Part shown: positions 7,867 to 15,145 of the stretch, piece after piece
Layout: every line of letters starts with the position of its first letter
Position numbering within the stretch: the stretch's first letter is position 1
Assembly (NCBI GenBank): GCA_035534995.1
Contig: DATLQX010000257.1
Coordinates: 1 to 21,837 of the forward strand
DNA length: 21,837 bases
DNA from: JANWHV01 sp035534995
Lineage (GTDB): Bacteria > Chloroflexota > UBA5177 > JANWHV01
Direction: 5' to 3'
Translations under genes and position numbers: made by a program
The notes under the pieces: model-generated
What the model was told of the DNA's origin: nothing
Database searches by the model: none
What the model saw: the letters and a program-made list of their open reading frames with translations, nothing else

Positions 7867-8969
7867 CCACCGACGCGGTGGGCGGGGTGTGGCAATACGC
7901 GACCACCCTGGCCGATCGGTTGGCGGATCAATTCAATGCCCATATCATGCTCGCGGTCTGCGGGCGTCCGCCGAGCGCCGGCCAACTGGGGGAAATCAAT
8001 CTCGGCAGCCGCCCCAAAGGCGGCCTAGTGCAGATCGAGCAATTGAACGTGCCCCTCGAATGGGAGGCGGCGCCATATCGAGAGTATGACAGCGCCCGCC
8101 GGCAGCTGCTTGATCTCTCCTTACGCTGGCGGGCCCATCTCGTCCATGCCAACGAGCACTACCTGGGTGAGATCGGGGCCAGCGGCATGCCGGTTGTCGT
8201 GGTGTCACACAGCGATCTGTGCAGTTGGCGTTCCGCCGTCCTCGGTGAGGAGGTCCCTAGCGTGGATCAAGCCTACATGCATCGTCTGCGGACGGGATTG
8301 GCTACCGCCTCCGCCGTGGTGGCGCCAAGCATGCTGGTGGCCCAGGGCCTGAGCCGGTGGTATGCCTTTAACGGCGTGGTTCGCCTGATCGCGAATGGCG
8401 TGAGTCCGCATCTGGACTCGCTGCCGGCAGTGCGACCAATCGACGTCATCATGGTAGGCCGGCTGTGGGATAAGGCAAAAAACCTGGCCTGCTTCGCCGG
8501 CCTCGCGGAGAACCTTCCGGAGCGCTTCTGCGTGGCGATCGGCGAGACGGTCGGGCCGGACGGGCCAGTCACCGCCGGCCCGTCCCGACAGGTGCAATTC
8601 CTGGGCGCCCTGCCTCGGGGAGAGGTGCGTAGCCATCTCGCGAGAGCCCGAGTGTTTGTCTCGCCCGCCTACTACGATCCCTTTGGCCTGGCCGCCGTGG
8701 AGGCCGCGCTGGCCGGATGCTGCCTGGTGCTCAGCGACATTCTCTCCTATCGAGAGATATGGGGGGATGCCGCGCTCTACTTCGATCCCCATGATCCCCA
8801 CTCGGCCCACCGCCAGGTCGAGGCAGTCCTCGGGGACGATACGCGGAGGACCGCGCTGGCCGAGCAGGCGGGCGCCCGCGCGCGAGCCCTGTATTCGGCG
8901 GAGCGCATGGCCGAGACCTACATGGGACTCTACCAACGGCTGGCCCACCGTCACGGCCTCGCCACCTGA
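7851..8969 (+). CDS. GT-B fold glycosyltransferase, family 4 (GT4)
   Basis: 372 residues, start overlapping the previous gene by 16 nt. Opening residues MRLILTTDAVGGVWQY give the N-terminal Rossmann strand and the glycine-rich acceptor loop (11-16) typical of GT4 enzymes. H120 in VVVVSHSD is the usual substrate-contact histidine. The donor half starts near 195 with the MVGRLWDKAKN block (R204, K208/K210 region). The nucleotide-sugar motif D276-P-F-G-L-A-A-V-E284 has Asp in place of the first Glu of the common E-x7-E pattern. The family moves a sugar from a nucleotide donor to a lipid-linked, protein or polysaccharide acceptor at the cytoplasmic membrane face. With the dehydrogenase upstream, UDP-glucuronate or a derivative is a reasonable but unproven donor. 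It is the last gene of the operon. Confidence 0.85.
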   Translation: MRLILTTDAVGGVWQYATTLADRLADQFNAHIMLAVCGRPPSAGQLGEINLGSRPKGGLVQIEQLNVPLEWEAAPYREYDSARRQLLDLSLRWRAHLVHANEHYLGEIGASGMPVVVVSHSDLCSWRSAVLGEEVPSVDQAYMHRLRTGLATASAVVAPSMLVAQGLSRWYAFNGVVRLIANGVSPHLDSLPAVRPIDVIMVGRLWDKAKNLACFAGLAENLPERFCVAIGETVGPDGPVTAGPSRQVQFLGALPRGEVRSHLARARVFVSPAYYDPFGLAAVEAALAGCCLVLSDILSYREIWGDAALYFDPHDPHSAHRQVEAVLGDDTRRTALAEQAGARARALYSAERMAETYMGLYQRLAHRHGLAT

Positions 8970-9290
8970 CCGTCGGCCTGTAAAAAAAGGCACCGAATAG
9001 GTTAACCAACCTTAACGTGAACGCAACGCGCCGATAACCGCGTCCAATTACGATAAAAGTGCACCGAGGAAACTCGTCACGCACCCTCCCCCGAGGAAGT
9101 GGGACACTTCCGGGGAGATCAGGCAAGTGCGGAGTAACCAAAAGGCAATTGACTCGTTGAGTATCAGGAGACCAGGAACGCTTCGCTTACCAGTGATGAG
9201 CCGGCCCGAGTAGCCGATACACCCGCGGAACCTACAGCGTGTATCCCGCGATCTCGGCAGCCGGTTAGAGAGTACGGAAGAGGTGTCGCA
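8970..9290 (+). other. Intergenic region with a cluster of inverted repeats; possible structured RNA leader
   Basis: No convincing ORF lies here. Read as plus-strand RNA it can form: CGAG-GAAA-CTCG at 9065-9076 (a GNRA tetraloop hairpin); CTCCCC 9086-9091 with GGGGAG 9112-9117, enclosing GGAAGTG 9095-9101 with CACTTCC 9105-9111 (13 bp with a 3-nt bulge); a small ACTC/GAGT hairpin at 9152-9162; and a long element, CCGGC 9201-9205 with GCCGG 9260-9264 and CCGAG 9206-9210 with CTCGG 9253-9257, capped by GATACAC 9216-9222 with GTGTATC 9239-9245. The last stem ends just before the RBS of the zinc-ribbon gene. No known riboswitch consensus was recognised, and no clear promoter could be placed; TTAACG at 9012 with GATAAC at 9033 is weak. 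Confidence 0.4.
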
Positions 9291-9512
9291 ATGCCTAGAC
9301 TGCTTAAGCGTCAAGAAGCCCCATTCGAGGGTCGGATCATGGGACGAGTGCCTGTGTGCATCGCCTGCGGCAACCGGCGCACCTTCTGGGTGCGGCGCGG
9401 TGACCAGAACGCTATCGCGAATGCCTGGGAAATCTCGCTTGATGACAAGCTGGTGGCCTGTGGCCGTTGCCGGTCGCGAAACTCGATCCTTTTTGACTCC
9501 GGGGAATCCTAG
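9291..9512 (+). CDS. Small zinc-ribbon protein
   Basis: 73 residues with two CxxC knuckles, C23-I-A-C26 and C57-G-R-C60, each followed by basic/aromatic residues (CGNRRTFWV and CRSRN). Together they make a plausible treble-clef or zinc-ribbon fold. GAAGAGG at 9277-9283 lies 7 nt before the ATG and supports this start over overlapping frames. Function is not recognised. Small ribbons of this type commonly bind nucleic acid or act as transcription or ribosome accessory proteins, but nothing here distinguishes those options. It has no close operon partner: the upstream gene ends 321 nt away and uvrA begins 143 nt later behind its own -10 box. The stop codon sits in the loop of a perfect 9-bp inverted repeat. 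Confidence 0.62.
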   Translation: MPRLLKRQEAPFEGRIMGRVPVCIACGNRRTFWVRRGDQNAIANAWEISLDDKLVACGRCRSRNSILFDSGES

Positions 9513-9526
9513 CACCAGATTCCCCG
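9500..9526 (+). repeat. Perfect 9-bp inverted repeat around the zinc-ribbon stop codon
   Basis: CGGGGAATC at 9500-9508 pairs with GATTCCCCG at 9518-9526, leaving a 9-nt loop (9509-9517) that contains the TAG stop. It has no following T-run, so it is more likely a 3' stabilising hairpin, an attenuator element or a protein site than an intrinsic terminator on its own. Confidence 0.5.
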
Positions 9527-9541
9527 CGCCCTTGGGCCAAG

Positions 9542-9595
9542 CGAGAGGCTTCACGACATGTGCGTGGGGCCTCTCGATTTGTGTCCGATCTTTTA
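9542..9595 (+). terminator. Candidate intrinsic terminator upstream of uvrA
   Basis: CGAGAGGC at 9542-9549 pairs with GCCTCTCG at 9569-9576 (8 bp, 19-nt loop). ATTTGTG and, 14 nt on, TTTT at 9591-9594 follow. The T-richness is modest and the loop long, so terminator strength is uncertain. Together with the preceding hairpin it would separate the zinc-ribbon transcript from uvrA. Confidence 0.4.
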
Positions 9596-9642
9596 CCCCA
9601 GTTTTGATGAAAACCCTCTCCTCTCCCATAGCCACCGGCGGC

Positions 9643-9655
9643 TATACTGGACGTT
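9643..9655 (+). promoter_or_regulatory. -10 box immediately upstream of uvrA (leaderless transcript likely)
   Basis: TATACT at 9643-9648 is a near-consensus -10 hexamer, and the ATG of uvrA starts only 7 nt after it, so transcription would begin at or next to the start codon. No Shine-Dalgarno is visible. No good -35 was found at the usual distance. No LexA-type operator was recognised here. Confidence 0.5.
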
Positions 9656-12607
9656 ATGCCTCAAGATCAACTCATTGTGCATGGCGCGCGCGAACACAAT
9701 CTCAAAAATATCGATTTGACGATTCCTCGCGAGAAATTGGTGGTGTTCACCGGCCTCTCGGGCTCCGGAAAATCCAGTCTGGCTTTCGACACCATCTTCG
9801 CCGAAGGTCAACGCCGGTACGTGGAATCGCTGTCGGCCTATGCTCGCCAGTTCCTCGGCCAGATGGATAAGCCGGATGTGGACTACATCCAGGGACTATC
9901 GCCGGCAATCTCCATTGACCAGAAAAGCACCAGCCGGAACCCTCGCTCAACCGTAGGCACCGTGACCGAGATTCACGACTACTTGCGCTTGCTCTACGCG
10001 CGCATTGGCCATCCACACTGCCCAAAATGCGGTCGCGAGATCAGCCAGCAATCAGTCGAGCAGATCGTCGATACCGTCCTCGGGTTCTCGCCCGGCAGCA
10101 GGGTGATCATTCTCGCCCCCTTGGTCCGCGGGCGGAAGGGTGAGGCACGCAACGTACTGGATGACGCGCGGCGGAATGGCTTCGTGCGGGTGCGGGTGGA
10201 TGGCCAGATCTATGATCTTGGCGAGGACATCGCCATGGACAAGAATCGGAAACATGATGTCGAGGTGGTGGTTGACCGCCTGATCATTCATGATCGCGCC
10301 GACCAGGGAGACGAGGCCCGCGAGGACTCGTCGCGATTGGCGGACTCGGTGGAAACCGCGCTCAAGCTGGGGAGCGGGCTGGTCATCGTGAGCGAGATTG
10401 ATGGCCCCGAGCATCTGTTCAGCGAACACTTCGCCTGTATGGTCTGCGGGATCAGCATGGGCGAGATCGAACCGCGGACGTTCTCCTTCAACAATCCCCA
10501 CGGCGCCTGCCCGGCATGTACTGGGCTGGGCTCCCGCCTTGAATTCGACCCCGATCTGGTGGTGCCGAATCCGCATCTTTCGCTCGACGAAGGCGCGATT
10601 CACCCCTGGTCCAAGACCACCGGCACCTACTACTCGACTCTCCTGGGCGCGTTCTGCCGGCAACACGGAATCAGCACCCGGCGCCCCTGGGAGGAACTGA
10701 CCGAGGACCAGCGGCAGATGCTCCTCTATGGTCCCGGTGAGCAATCCAAGATTCGCATATCTCATAGCACGAAATCGGGACGGCACTATGAGTTCGATAG
10801 CCGTTTCGACGGGGTCATCCCTCTCTTGAACCGCCGGTATCGCGAAAGCGAGAGCGAGGGCTATAAAGAGGAGAGCGAGGGGTACATGACCAGCGTGCCC
10901 TGCACGACCTGTCTTGGGGCCCGCTTGAAGCCTGAGTCGCTGGCGGTTACGGTGGGTGGGCTCAACATCGTGGAGTTCTCGTGCTTGTCGATCTACGATG
11001 CCGCCCGGTGGTTTACCCTCCTGATCGGCGCCGACGCTAGCGATGAAACCGGACAGCCTGGCTATCACCCCGCCTCCCGTGCCATCCAAGCTCCAGCACC
11101 GCTCGGCATGCGTGAGATGGCGATTGGGCGGCAGATCTTCAAGGAAATACGGGCCCGCCTTGGCTTTTTGGTGAATGTTGGCCTGGGCTACCTCTCCCTG
11201 ATGCGCTCGGCCACGACTCTATCGGGCGGTGAGGCCCAGCGCATTCGCCTGGCCAGCCAGATTGGCTCCGGACTAATGGGTGTCCTCTATGTCCTCGACG
11301 AGCCGAGCATTGGCCTCCACCAGCGCGATAATGATCGGCTCCTGCACACCCTGATCACCTTGCGCGACATGGGGAACTCATTGATCGTGGTCGAGCACGA
11401 CGAGGATACCATGCGCACCGCCGACTACATCGTCGATATCGGCCCCGCCGCCGGCGAGCACGGCGGCCATGTGGTTGCGGTGGGAACTATCGAGGATGTG
11501 ATGGCCTGCCGGGAATCGCTGACCGGACAATACCTTTCCGGTCAACGGCAAATCCCGGTGCCGAAACGGCGGCGACGCGGCAGTGGCCGGTCGCTGGTGG
11601 TTCGCGGAGCCAGCGAGAATAACCTGCGAGATCTGACGGTTCGCTTCCCCCTGGGCACTTTCACCTGCGTGACCGGGGTCTCGGGTTCCGGCAAGAGCAC
11701 TCTGGTCAACGAGGTGCTCTACAGCGCGGTGGCGCAGCATCTGTTCCGCATGAGGCGGCGGGCCGGGGCCCATGTGGCAATCGACGGCATGGAGCAGCTC
11801 GACAAAGTGATTGACATCGACCAGTCACCGATTGGCCGGACCCCGCGGAGTAATCCCGCCACCTACACGGGCCTCTTCACCCCGATCCGTGAACTGTTCG
11901 CGCAGGTACCGGAATCGCGCATCCGGGGCTATAAGCCTGGCCGCTTCTCTTTTAACGTCAAGGGCGGCCGGTGCGAGGCGTGCGCCGGTGAGGGCATCAT
12001 CAAGATCGAGATGCACTTTCTTCCCGATGTCTACGTGCCCTGCGAGATCTGCAAAGGGAAGCGGTATAACCGGGAGGCGCTGGAGATCCGCTACAAGGGC
12101 AAGAGCATCGCCGATGTGCTGGAAATGACCGTATCGGAGGCTCTGGGTTTCTTCGATCCAGTCCCCGCCCTCCGAAATAAGCTCGCCACCCTGAACGACG
12201 TGGGGCTGGGCTACATCCGCCTCGGGCAGCCCGCCACCCAGCTTTCTGGCGGCGAGGCGCAGCGGGTGAAGTTGGCCACCGAGTTATCGAAGCGCTCCAC
12301 CGGGCGAACGCTCTACATTCTGGACGAGCCAACTACCGGCCTCCATTTCGCCGATGTGGCCCGGCTCCTGGAGGTGCTGGAAAAGCTGGTGGATAATGGG
12401 AATACAGTGGTGGTCATCGAGCACAACCTTGACGTGATCAAAACCGCCGACTGGGTGATCGATCTCGGACCCGAAGGGGGTGATGGCGGCGGCGCCCTGG
12501 TCGCCGAAGGCACTCCCGAGGATCTGGCCGATCATCCAACCAGCTTCACCGGCCACTTTCTCGGACGGGTACTCCACACGCCGCGGACGGTGGCTGTCGG
12601 ATACTGA
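9656..12607 (+). CDS. uvrA: Excinuclease ABC subunit A (UvrA)
   Basis: 983 residues, slightly longer than the usual 940-960. It is the damage-recognition ATPase of nucleotide excision repair, acting as a dimer that loads UvrB. Two ABC-type ATPase modules are visible: Walker A GLSGSGKSS (33-41) with signature LSGGEAQR and LDEPSIGLH, and Walker A GVSGSGKST (674-682) with a second LSGGEAQR and LDEPTTGLH. The zinc modules are all present: CPKC early, CMVC with CPAC, CTTC, and CEAC with CEIC. The QKSTSRNPRSTVGT block near the N-terminus is intact. The length excess comes largely from an insert near residues 460-485 (GADASDETGQPGY region) before the conserved RLGFLVNVGL. ATG 9656 is the family-consistent start and follows a -10 box directly. 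It appears monocistronic. Confidence 0.98.
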   Translation: MPQDQLIVHGAREHNLKNIDLTIPREKLVVFTGLSGSGKSSLAFDTIFAEGQRRYVESLSAYARQFLGQMDKPDVDYIQGLSPAISIDQKSTSRNPRSTVGTVTEIHDYLRLLYARIGHPHCPKCGREISQQSVEQIVDTVLGFSPGSRVIILAPLVRGRKGEARNVLDDARRNGFVRVRVDGQIYDLGEDIAMDKNRKHDVEVVVDRLIIHDRADQGDEAREDSSRLADSVETALKLGSGLVIVSEIDGPEHLFSEHFACMVCGISMGEIEPRTFSFNNPHGACPACTGLGSRLEFDPDLVVPNPHLSLDEGAIHPWSKTTGTYYSTLLGAFCRQHGISTRRPWEELTEDQRQMLLYGPGEQSKIRISHSTKSGRHYEFDSRFDGVIPLLNRRYRESESEGYKEESEGYMTSVPCTTCLGARLKPESLAVTVGGLNIVEFSCLSIYDAARWFTLLIGADASDETGQPGYHPASRAIQAPAPLGMREMAIGRQIFKEIRARLGFLVNVGLGYLSLMRSATTLSGGEAQRIRLASQIGSGLMGVLYVLDEPSIGLHQRDNDRLLHTLITLRDMGNSLIVVEHDEDTMRTADYIVDIGPAAGEHGGHVVAVGTIEDVMACRESLTGQYLSGQRQIPVPKRRRRGSGRSLVVRGASENNLRDLTVRFPLGTFTCVTGVSGSGKSTLVNEVLYSAVAQHLFRMRRRAGAHVAIDGMEQLDKVIDIDQSPIGRTPRSNPATYTGLFTPIRELFAQVPESRIRGYKPGRFSFNVKGGRCEACAGEGIIKIEMHFLPDVYVPCEICKGKRYNREALEIRYKGKSIADVLEMTVSEALGFFDPVPALRNKLATLNDVGLGYIRLGQPATQLSGGEAQRVKLATELSKRSTGRTLYILDEPTTGLHFADVARLLEVLEKLVDNGNTVVVIEHNLDVIKTADWVIDLGPEGGDGGGALVAEGTPEDLADHPTSFTGHFLGRVLHTPRTVAVGY

Positions 12608-12644
12608 TCCCCTTCTCCCGCGGCGCCACCACCCAACCCGGTGA

Positions 12645-12673
12645 TTGACGTTCCGCTCCCCCATGTCTACCAT
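12645..12673 (+). promoter_or_regulatory. Candidate sigma-70-type promoter for the membrane glycosyltransferase operon
   Basis: TTGACG at 12645-12650 and TACCAT at 12668-12673 are spaced by 17 nt. The same -10 sequence TACCAT occurs in the tRNA-Asp and mnmG promoters. Transcription would start near 12680, downstream of the ATGs at 12663 and 12672 but upstream of the AGGAGG/GTG pair at 12716-12728. This supports the GTG as the translation start. Confidence 0.5.
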
Positions 12674-12715
12674 GAGCAGTGTTTCGTTCCCGGCCAACGG
12701 CGCCGCTCAGCATGC

Positions 12716-12721
12716 AGGAGG
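12716..12721 (+). promoter_or_regulatory. Consensus ribosome binding site deciding the GTG start at 12726
   Basis: AGGAGG is a full Shine-Dalgarno match ending 4 nt before an in-frame GTG at 12726. The upstream ATGs at 12663 and 12672 have no purine-rich element in front of them. Confidence 0.55.
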
Positions 12722-12725
12722 ACGG

Positions 12726-13979
12726 GTGCCAGCCCCAACCCATGCCGCCGCCGCGCATCCGCCGGCCTCGGGTCAGGCGCTCCGTGTATTTCGGCGCCGT
12801 CCCTGGGCGTTGCCGCTGCTCATGGTGGTCGTGATCGGCTTCGCCCTCTATTATCTGGTGACCTACACGCCGGCCGGGGGGAATGGGTCCGACTTTCAGG
12901 TGTTTTATGCCGGCTCGGTGGCCGACAAACACGGCGTAAACCCTTTCGACTGGCCCAGCCTCTGGCAAGTGGAGGAGCAGGTCTATAATGGAGGGGTGGG
13001 ACACGGCACTCCGTTCGCCTTCGCCCCATACGCTGATCCTCCGCCCTTCGCGCTGCTCCTGCGTCCGCTCACCACGATCGGTGAAGCGAGTGCCTACCGC
13101 CTCTGGGCCGCCTTCATCCTCCTGTGCGGAGCCGCCGGCGCCTATCTCGCGGTGCCGGAGTGGCCGGCACGGTCACGGGTTCTTGGAGCAACGTTGACCG
13201 CCATTTCTCCGGTCGTGCTGTTCGATCTCCGCCTTGGACAAAACTCCACCCCACTCTTGCTCGCCCTCGGCGCCGCTCTCTGGCTGGCCGCCAGGAAAAA
13301 GCCGGGAATGGCCGGCCTCTGCCTGGGCTGCGGCTTGCTCAAGCCGCACCTGATGCTCCCAATCGCCGCAATCATGGTCCTCGCCGCCCCCCGTGAAGCC
13401 AGGAAGTCCATGGCTGTCGGTGTCCTGATTGCCGCTCTGGCTTGGGGATTGATCGGGATCCTATTCGATGGAGGATTCGCCGCCTATGGCCACTGGCTGA
13501 GCAGCGCGCGCCAGTTCGGCGACACCATCCGGCATCAACCCGATCTGGCCTCCGTCCCCGGCCTCTACCTGGGCACGGCGGGCACCGCCACAAGCGGCCT
13601 GCTGAACGCGGCCTGCCTGGTCGGGGCGGCGGTCATTATCGCGAGGCTGGCGATCCGCGCCGCCCACGGGAATCCGCTGGCGCGACAGGATCTGCTAGGC
13701 GCCGGCATCGCGGCCTACCTTGCCCTTTCTCCCTACGTTCACACCAGCGACCAGGTACTGCTGGTCCCCGGATTGCTGACCCTGATCGGCCCACATGCGG
13801 AGGGACTCCGCGATAAGGCAGTGATGTTGGCGGCCGCGGCGGTCATTCTGTCCCCGATGGTAGTGATGCGCGATTACCACACCACTGGGATCAATGCCCT
13901 GCCGGCTCTGTGCGTCGCGGTCGCGTTTTGGCTGCGCCGTCCGCGCCTGGTGGAGATCGGGCGGCCCGACCATGGCTGA
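12726..13979 (+). CDS. GT87-like (DUF2029) polytopic mannosyltransferase-type protein
   Basis: 417 residues from GTG 12726 (438 if ATG 12663 is used). A first transmembrane helix (about 29-46) is followed by the family loop GSDFQVFYAGS, with D56 in the position of the catalytic Asp of GT-C/GT87 enzymes such as PimE. Then come NPFDWPSLW and YADPPPFALLLRPL, and about eight to ten further hydrophobic helices including the LRLGQNSTPLLLALGAALWL segment. The family transfers mannose or a related sugar from polyprenyl-phosphate donors to membrane or cell-wall glycans on the outer face of the cytoplasmic membrane. Donor and acceptor here are unknown. The start is discussed with its promoter and RBS. 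The next gene overlaps by 8 nt. Confidence 0.82.
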   Translation: MPAPTHAAAAHPPASGQALRVFRRRPWALPLLMVVVIGFALYYLVTYTPAGGNGSDFQVFYAGSVADKHGVNPFDWPSLWQVEEQVYNGGVGHGTPFAFAPYADPPPFALLLRPLTTIGEASAYRLWAAFILLCGAAGAYLAVPEWPARSRVLGATLTAISPVVLFDLRLGQNSTPLLLALGAALWLAARKKPGMAGLCLGCGLLKPHLMLPIAAIMVLAAPREARKSMAVGVLIAALAWGLIGILFDGGFAAYGHWLSSARQFGDTIRHQPDLASVPGLYLGTAGTATSGLLNAACLVGAAVIIARLAIRAAHGNPLARQDLLGAGIAAYLALSPYVHTSDQVLLVPGLLTLIGPHAEGLRDKAVMLAAAAVILSPMVVMRDYHTTGINALPALCVAVAFWLRRPRLVEIGRPDHG

Positions 13980-15141
13980 AGCCGGCCTGTCCCGACCAGC
14001 GATCGCGGTGGACGCGCAAGCCAGGCGAGTGGCAATCCGTTGGCTGGGCGTACCATGGGCCGATATCGTGGTAGCCGTGGTCGGGTTGCGCCTCTTTCTC
14101 ACTCTCTCCGCGATTATGACCGCCGTATTGATCCCAGGCTCCCAGCACCCGAGCGGCATACTGGGCGTTCTGGTGGGATCCTGGCGGCAGTTTGATGCCC
14201 TCCGCTTCACGGCGATCGCCGCCCATGGCTACGGAGCCGACGGCCTGAACTCCGCCTATATGCCGATATATCCCTTACTCATCCGGCTCGTGAGCACTCT
14301 CACGCATGGCCATTATCTCACCGCCGCGCTGCTCACCTCCAACCTGAGCTGTATCGTGGCGCTTGGCTTGCTCTGGCGCTGGGTAGCGGACTGCTTTGAT
14401 GAGAAGGTGGCCTGGAGGACGATCGTCATTCTCCTCATCTACCCTGATTCGTTCTATCTGCTGGGCGGCTATAGCGAATCGCTGTTTCTCGCCTTCAACG
14501 CCGCCACGCTCCTGGCAGTCCGGCGCGACCGCCCCGCCCTCGCGGGCGTCCTGGCCCTCGCCGCCACCCTGACTCGGCTGCAGGGCCTGGTACTCTGCGT
14601 GCCGATCGTCCTGTCGCTCAGGCGGAGCCGGGAACCGTGGCATGTTCTCTCGACCTTGGGCGCGGCGGCCCTGCCGGGAGTGGGACTCCTCGTGTATCAG
14701 AAGTCCCTGAGTGTCTGGCTGGGAGGGGGAGGTATCCTCAATACGTTTCAGGACAAGTGGCACATCCCCTTGCTCGCGCCATGGCAGACGATTGGGAAAT
14801 ATATTACGGTCATTCGGTCACCCGCGTGGCGATTCGTCGGCTCCACGGTCGCGAATTATGTCCAGTTGTGGGATCTTCTGGCGGCTCTGATCGTTCTCGC
14901 GGTGCTGTTGATCAGCACCCGCCGCCTCGGGCTGGACCTCACCCTCTATGGCCTGGCTGCCTGGTGCTTCGCCATGAGCCGGTATGCCTCCACCGGACGC
15001 TACATGGTGGCCGTGCTGCCCGCCTTTATCGGCGCCGCCCTGTGGCTCGACCACGGCCGGCTCAAATGGCTCGCCTGGCTCTTCATCCCCATCCTCTTTG
15101 TCTTTACCTGTAAGTTCACGCAGGGAAGCTGGATTGACTGA
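13972..15141 (+). CDS. PIG-V/GT76-like GT-C membrane glycosyltransferase
   Basis: 389 residues. The ATG overlaps the previous stop (ATGGCTGA). After a first helix (about 29-55), the block WRQFDALRFTAIAAHGYG (71-88) with D75, then YMPIYPLLIRL (96-106) and later YPDSFYLLGGYSESLFLA, match the pattern of PIG-V-type mannosyltransferases and their bacterial relatives (FDxxWYxxIAxxGY, FFPLYPLL, TESLF). About ten hydrophobic segments follow. The family uses polyprenyl- or dolichyl-phosphate mannose outside the cytoplasmic membrane. It is flanked by other GT-C proteins, so a shared lipoglycan or protein-glycan pathway is likely. Exact sugar and acceptor cannot be read. A longer upstream open frame exists but is Arg/Cys-rich, lies inside the previous gene, and is not family-like. 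Confidence 0.75.
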   Translation: MAEAGLSRPAIAVDAQARRVAIRWLGVPWADIVVAVVGLRLFLTLSAIMTAVLIPGSQHPSGILGVLVGSWRQFDALRFTAIAAHGYGADGLNSAYMPIYPLLIRLVSTLTHGHYLTAALLTSNLSCIVALGLLWRWVADCFDEKVAWRTIVILLIYPDSFYLLGGYSESLFLAFNAATLLAVRRDRPALAGVLALAATLTRLQGLVLCVPIVLSLRRSREPWHVLSTLGAAALPGVGLLVYQKSLSVWLGGGGILNTFQDKWHIPLLAPWQTIGKYITVIRSPAWRFVGSTVANYVQLWDLLAALIVLAVLLISTRRLGLDLTLYGLAAWCFAMSRYASTGRYMVAVLPAFIGAALWLDHGRLKWLAWLFIPILFVFTCKFTQGSWID

Positions 15142-15145
15142 ACCA

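Noticed and set aside
8960..9000. GCCT...AGGC with an A-run after the GT4 gene as a terminator
   Set aside because: The stem is only four base pairs and the run is A, not T, on the transcribed strand direction needed.
9063..9264. Match to c-di-GMP, c-di-AMP, T-box, cobalamin or glycine riboswitches
   Set aside because: None of the conserved core sequences I know for these classes could be found in the region.
9283..9870. 195-codon plus-strand frame overlapping the zinc-ribbon gene and uvrA
   Set aside because: It runs through the hairpins and into uvrA out of frame; the frame starting at 9291 has the RBS and paired CxxC motifs.
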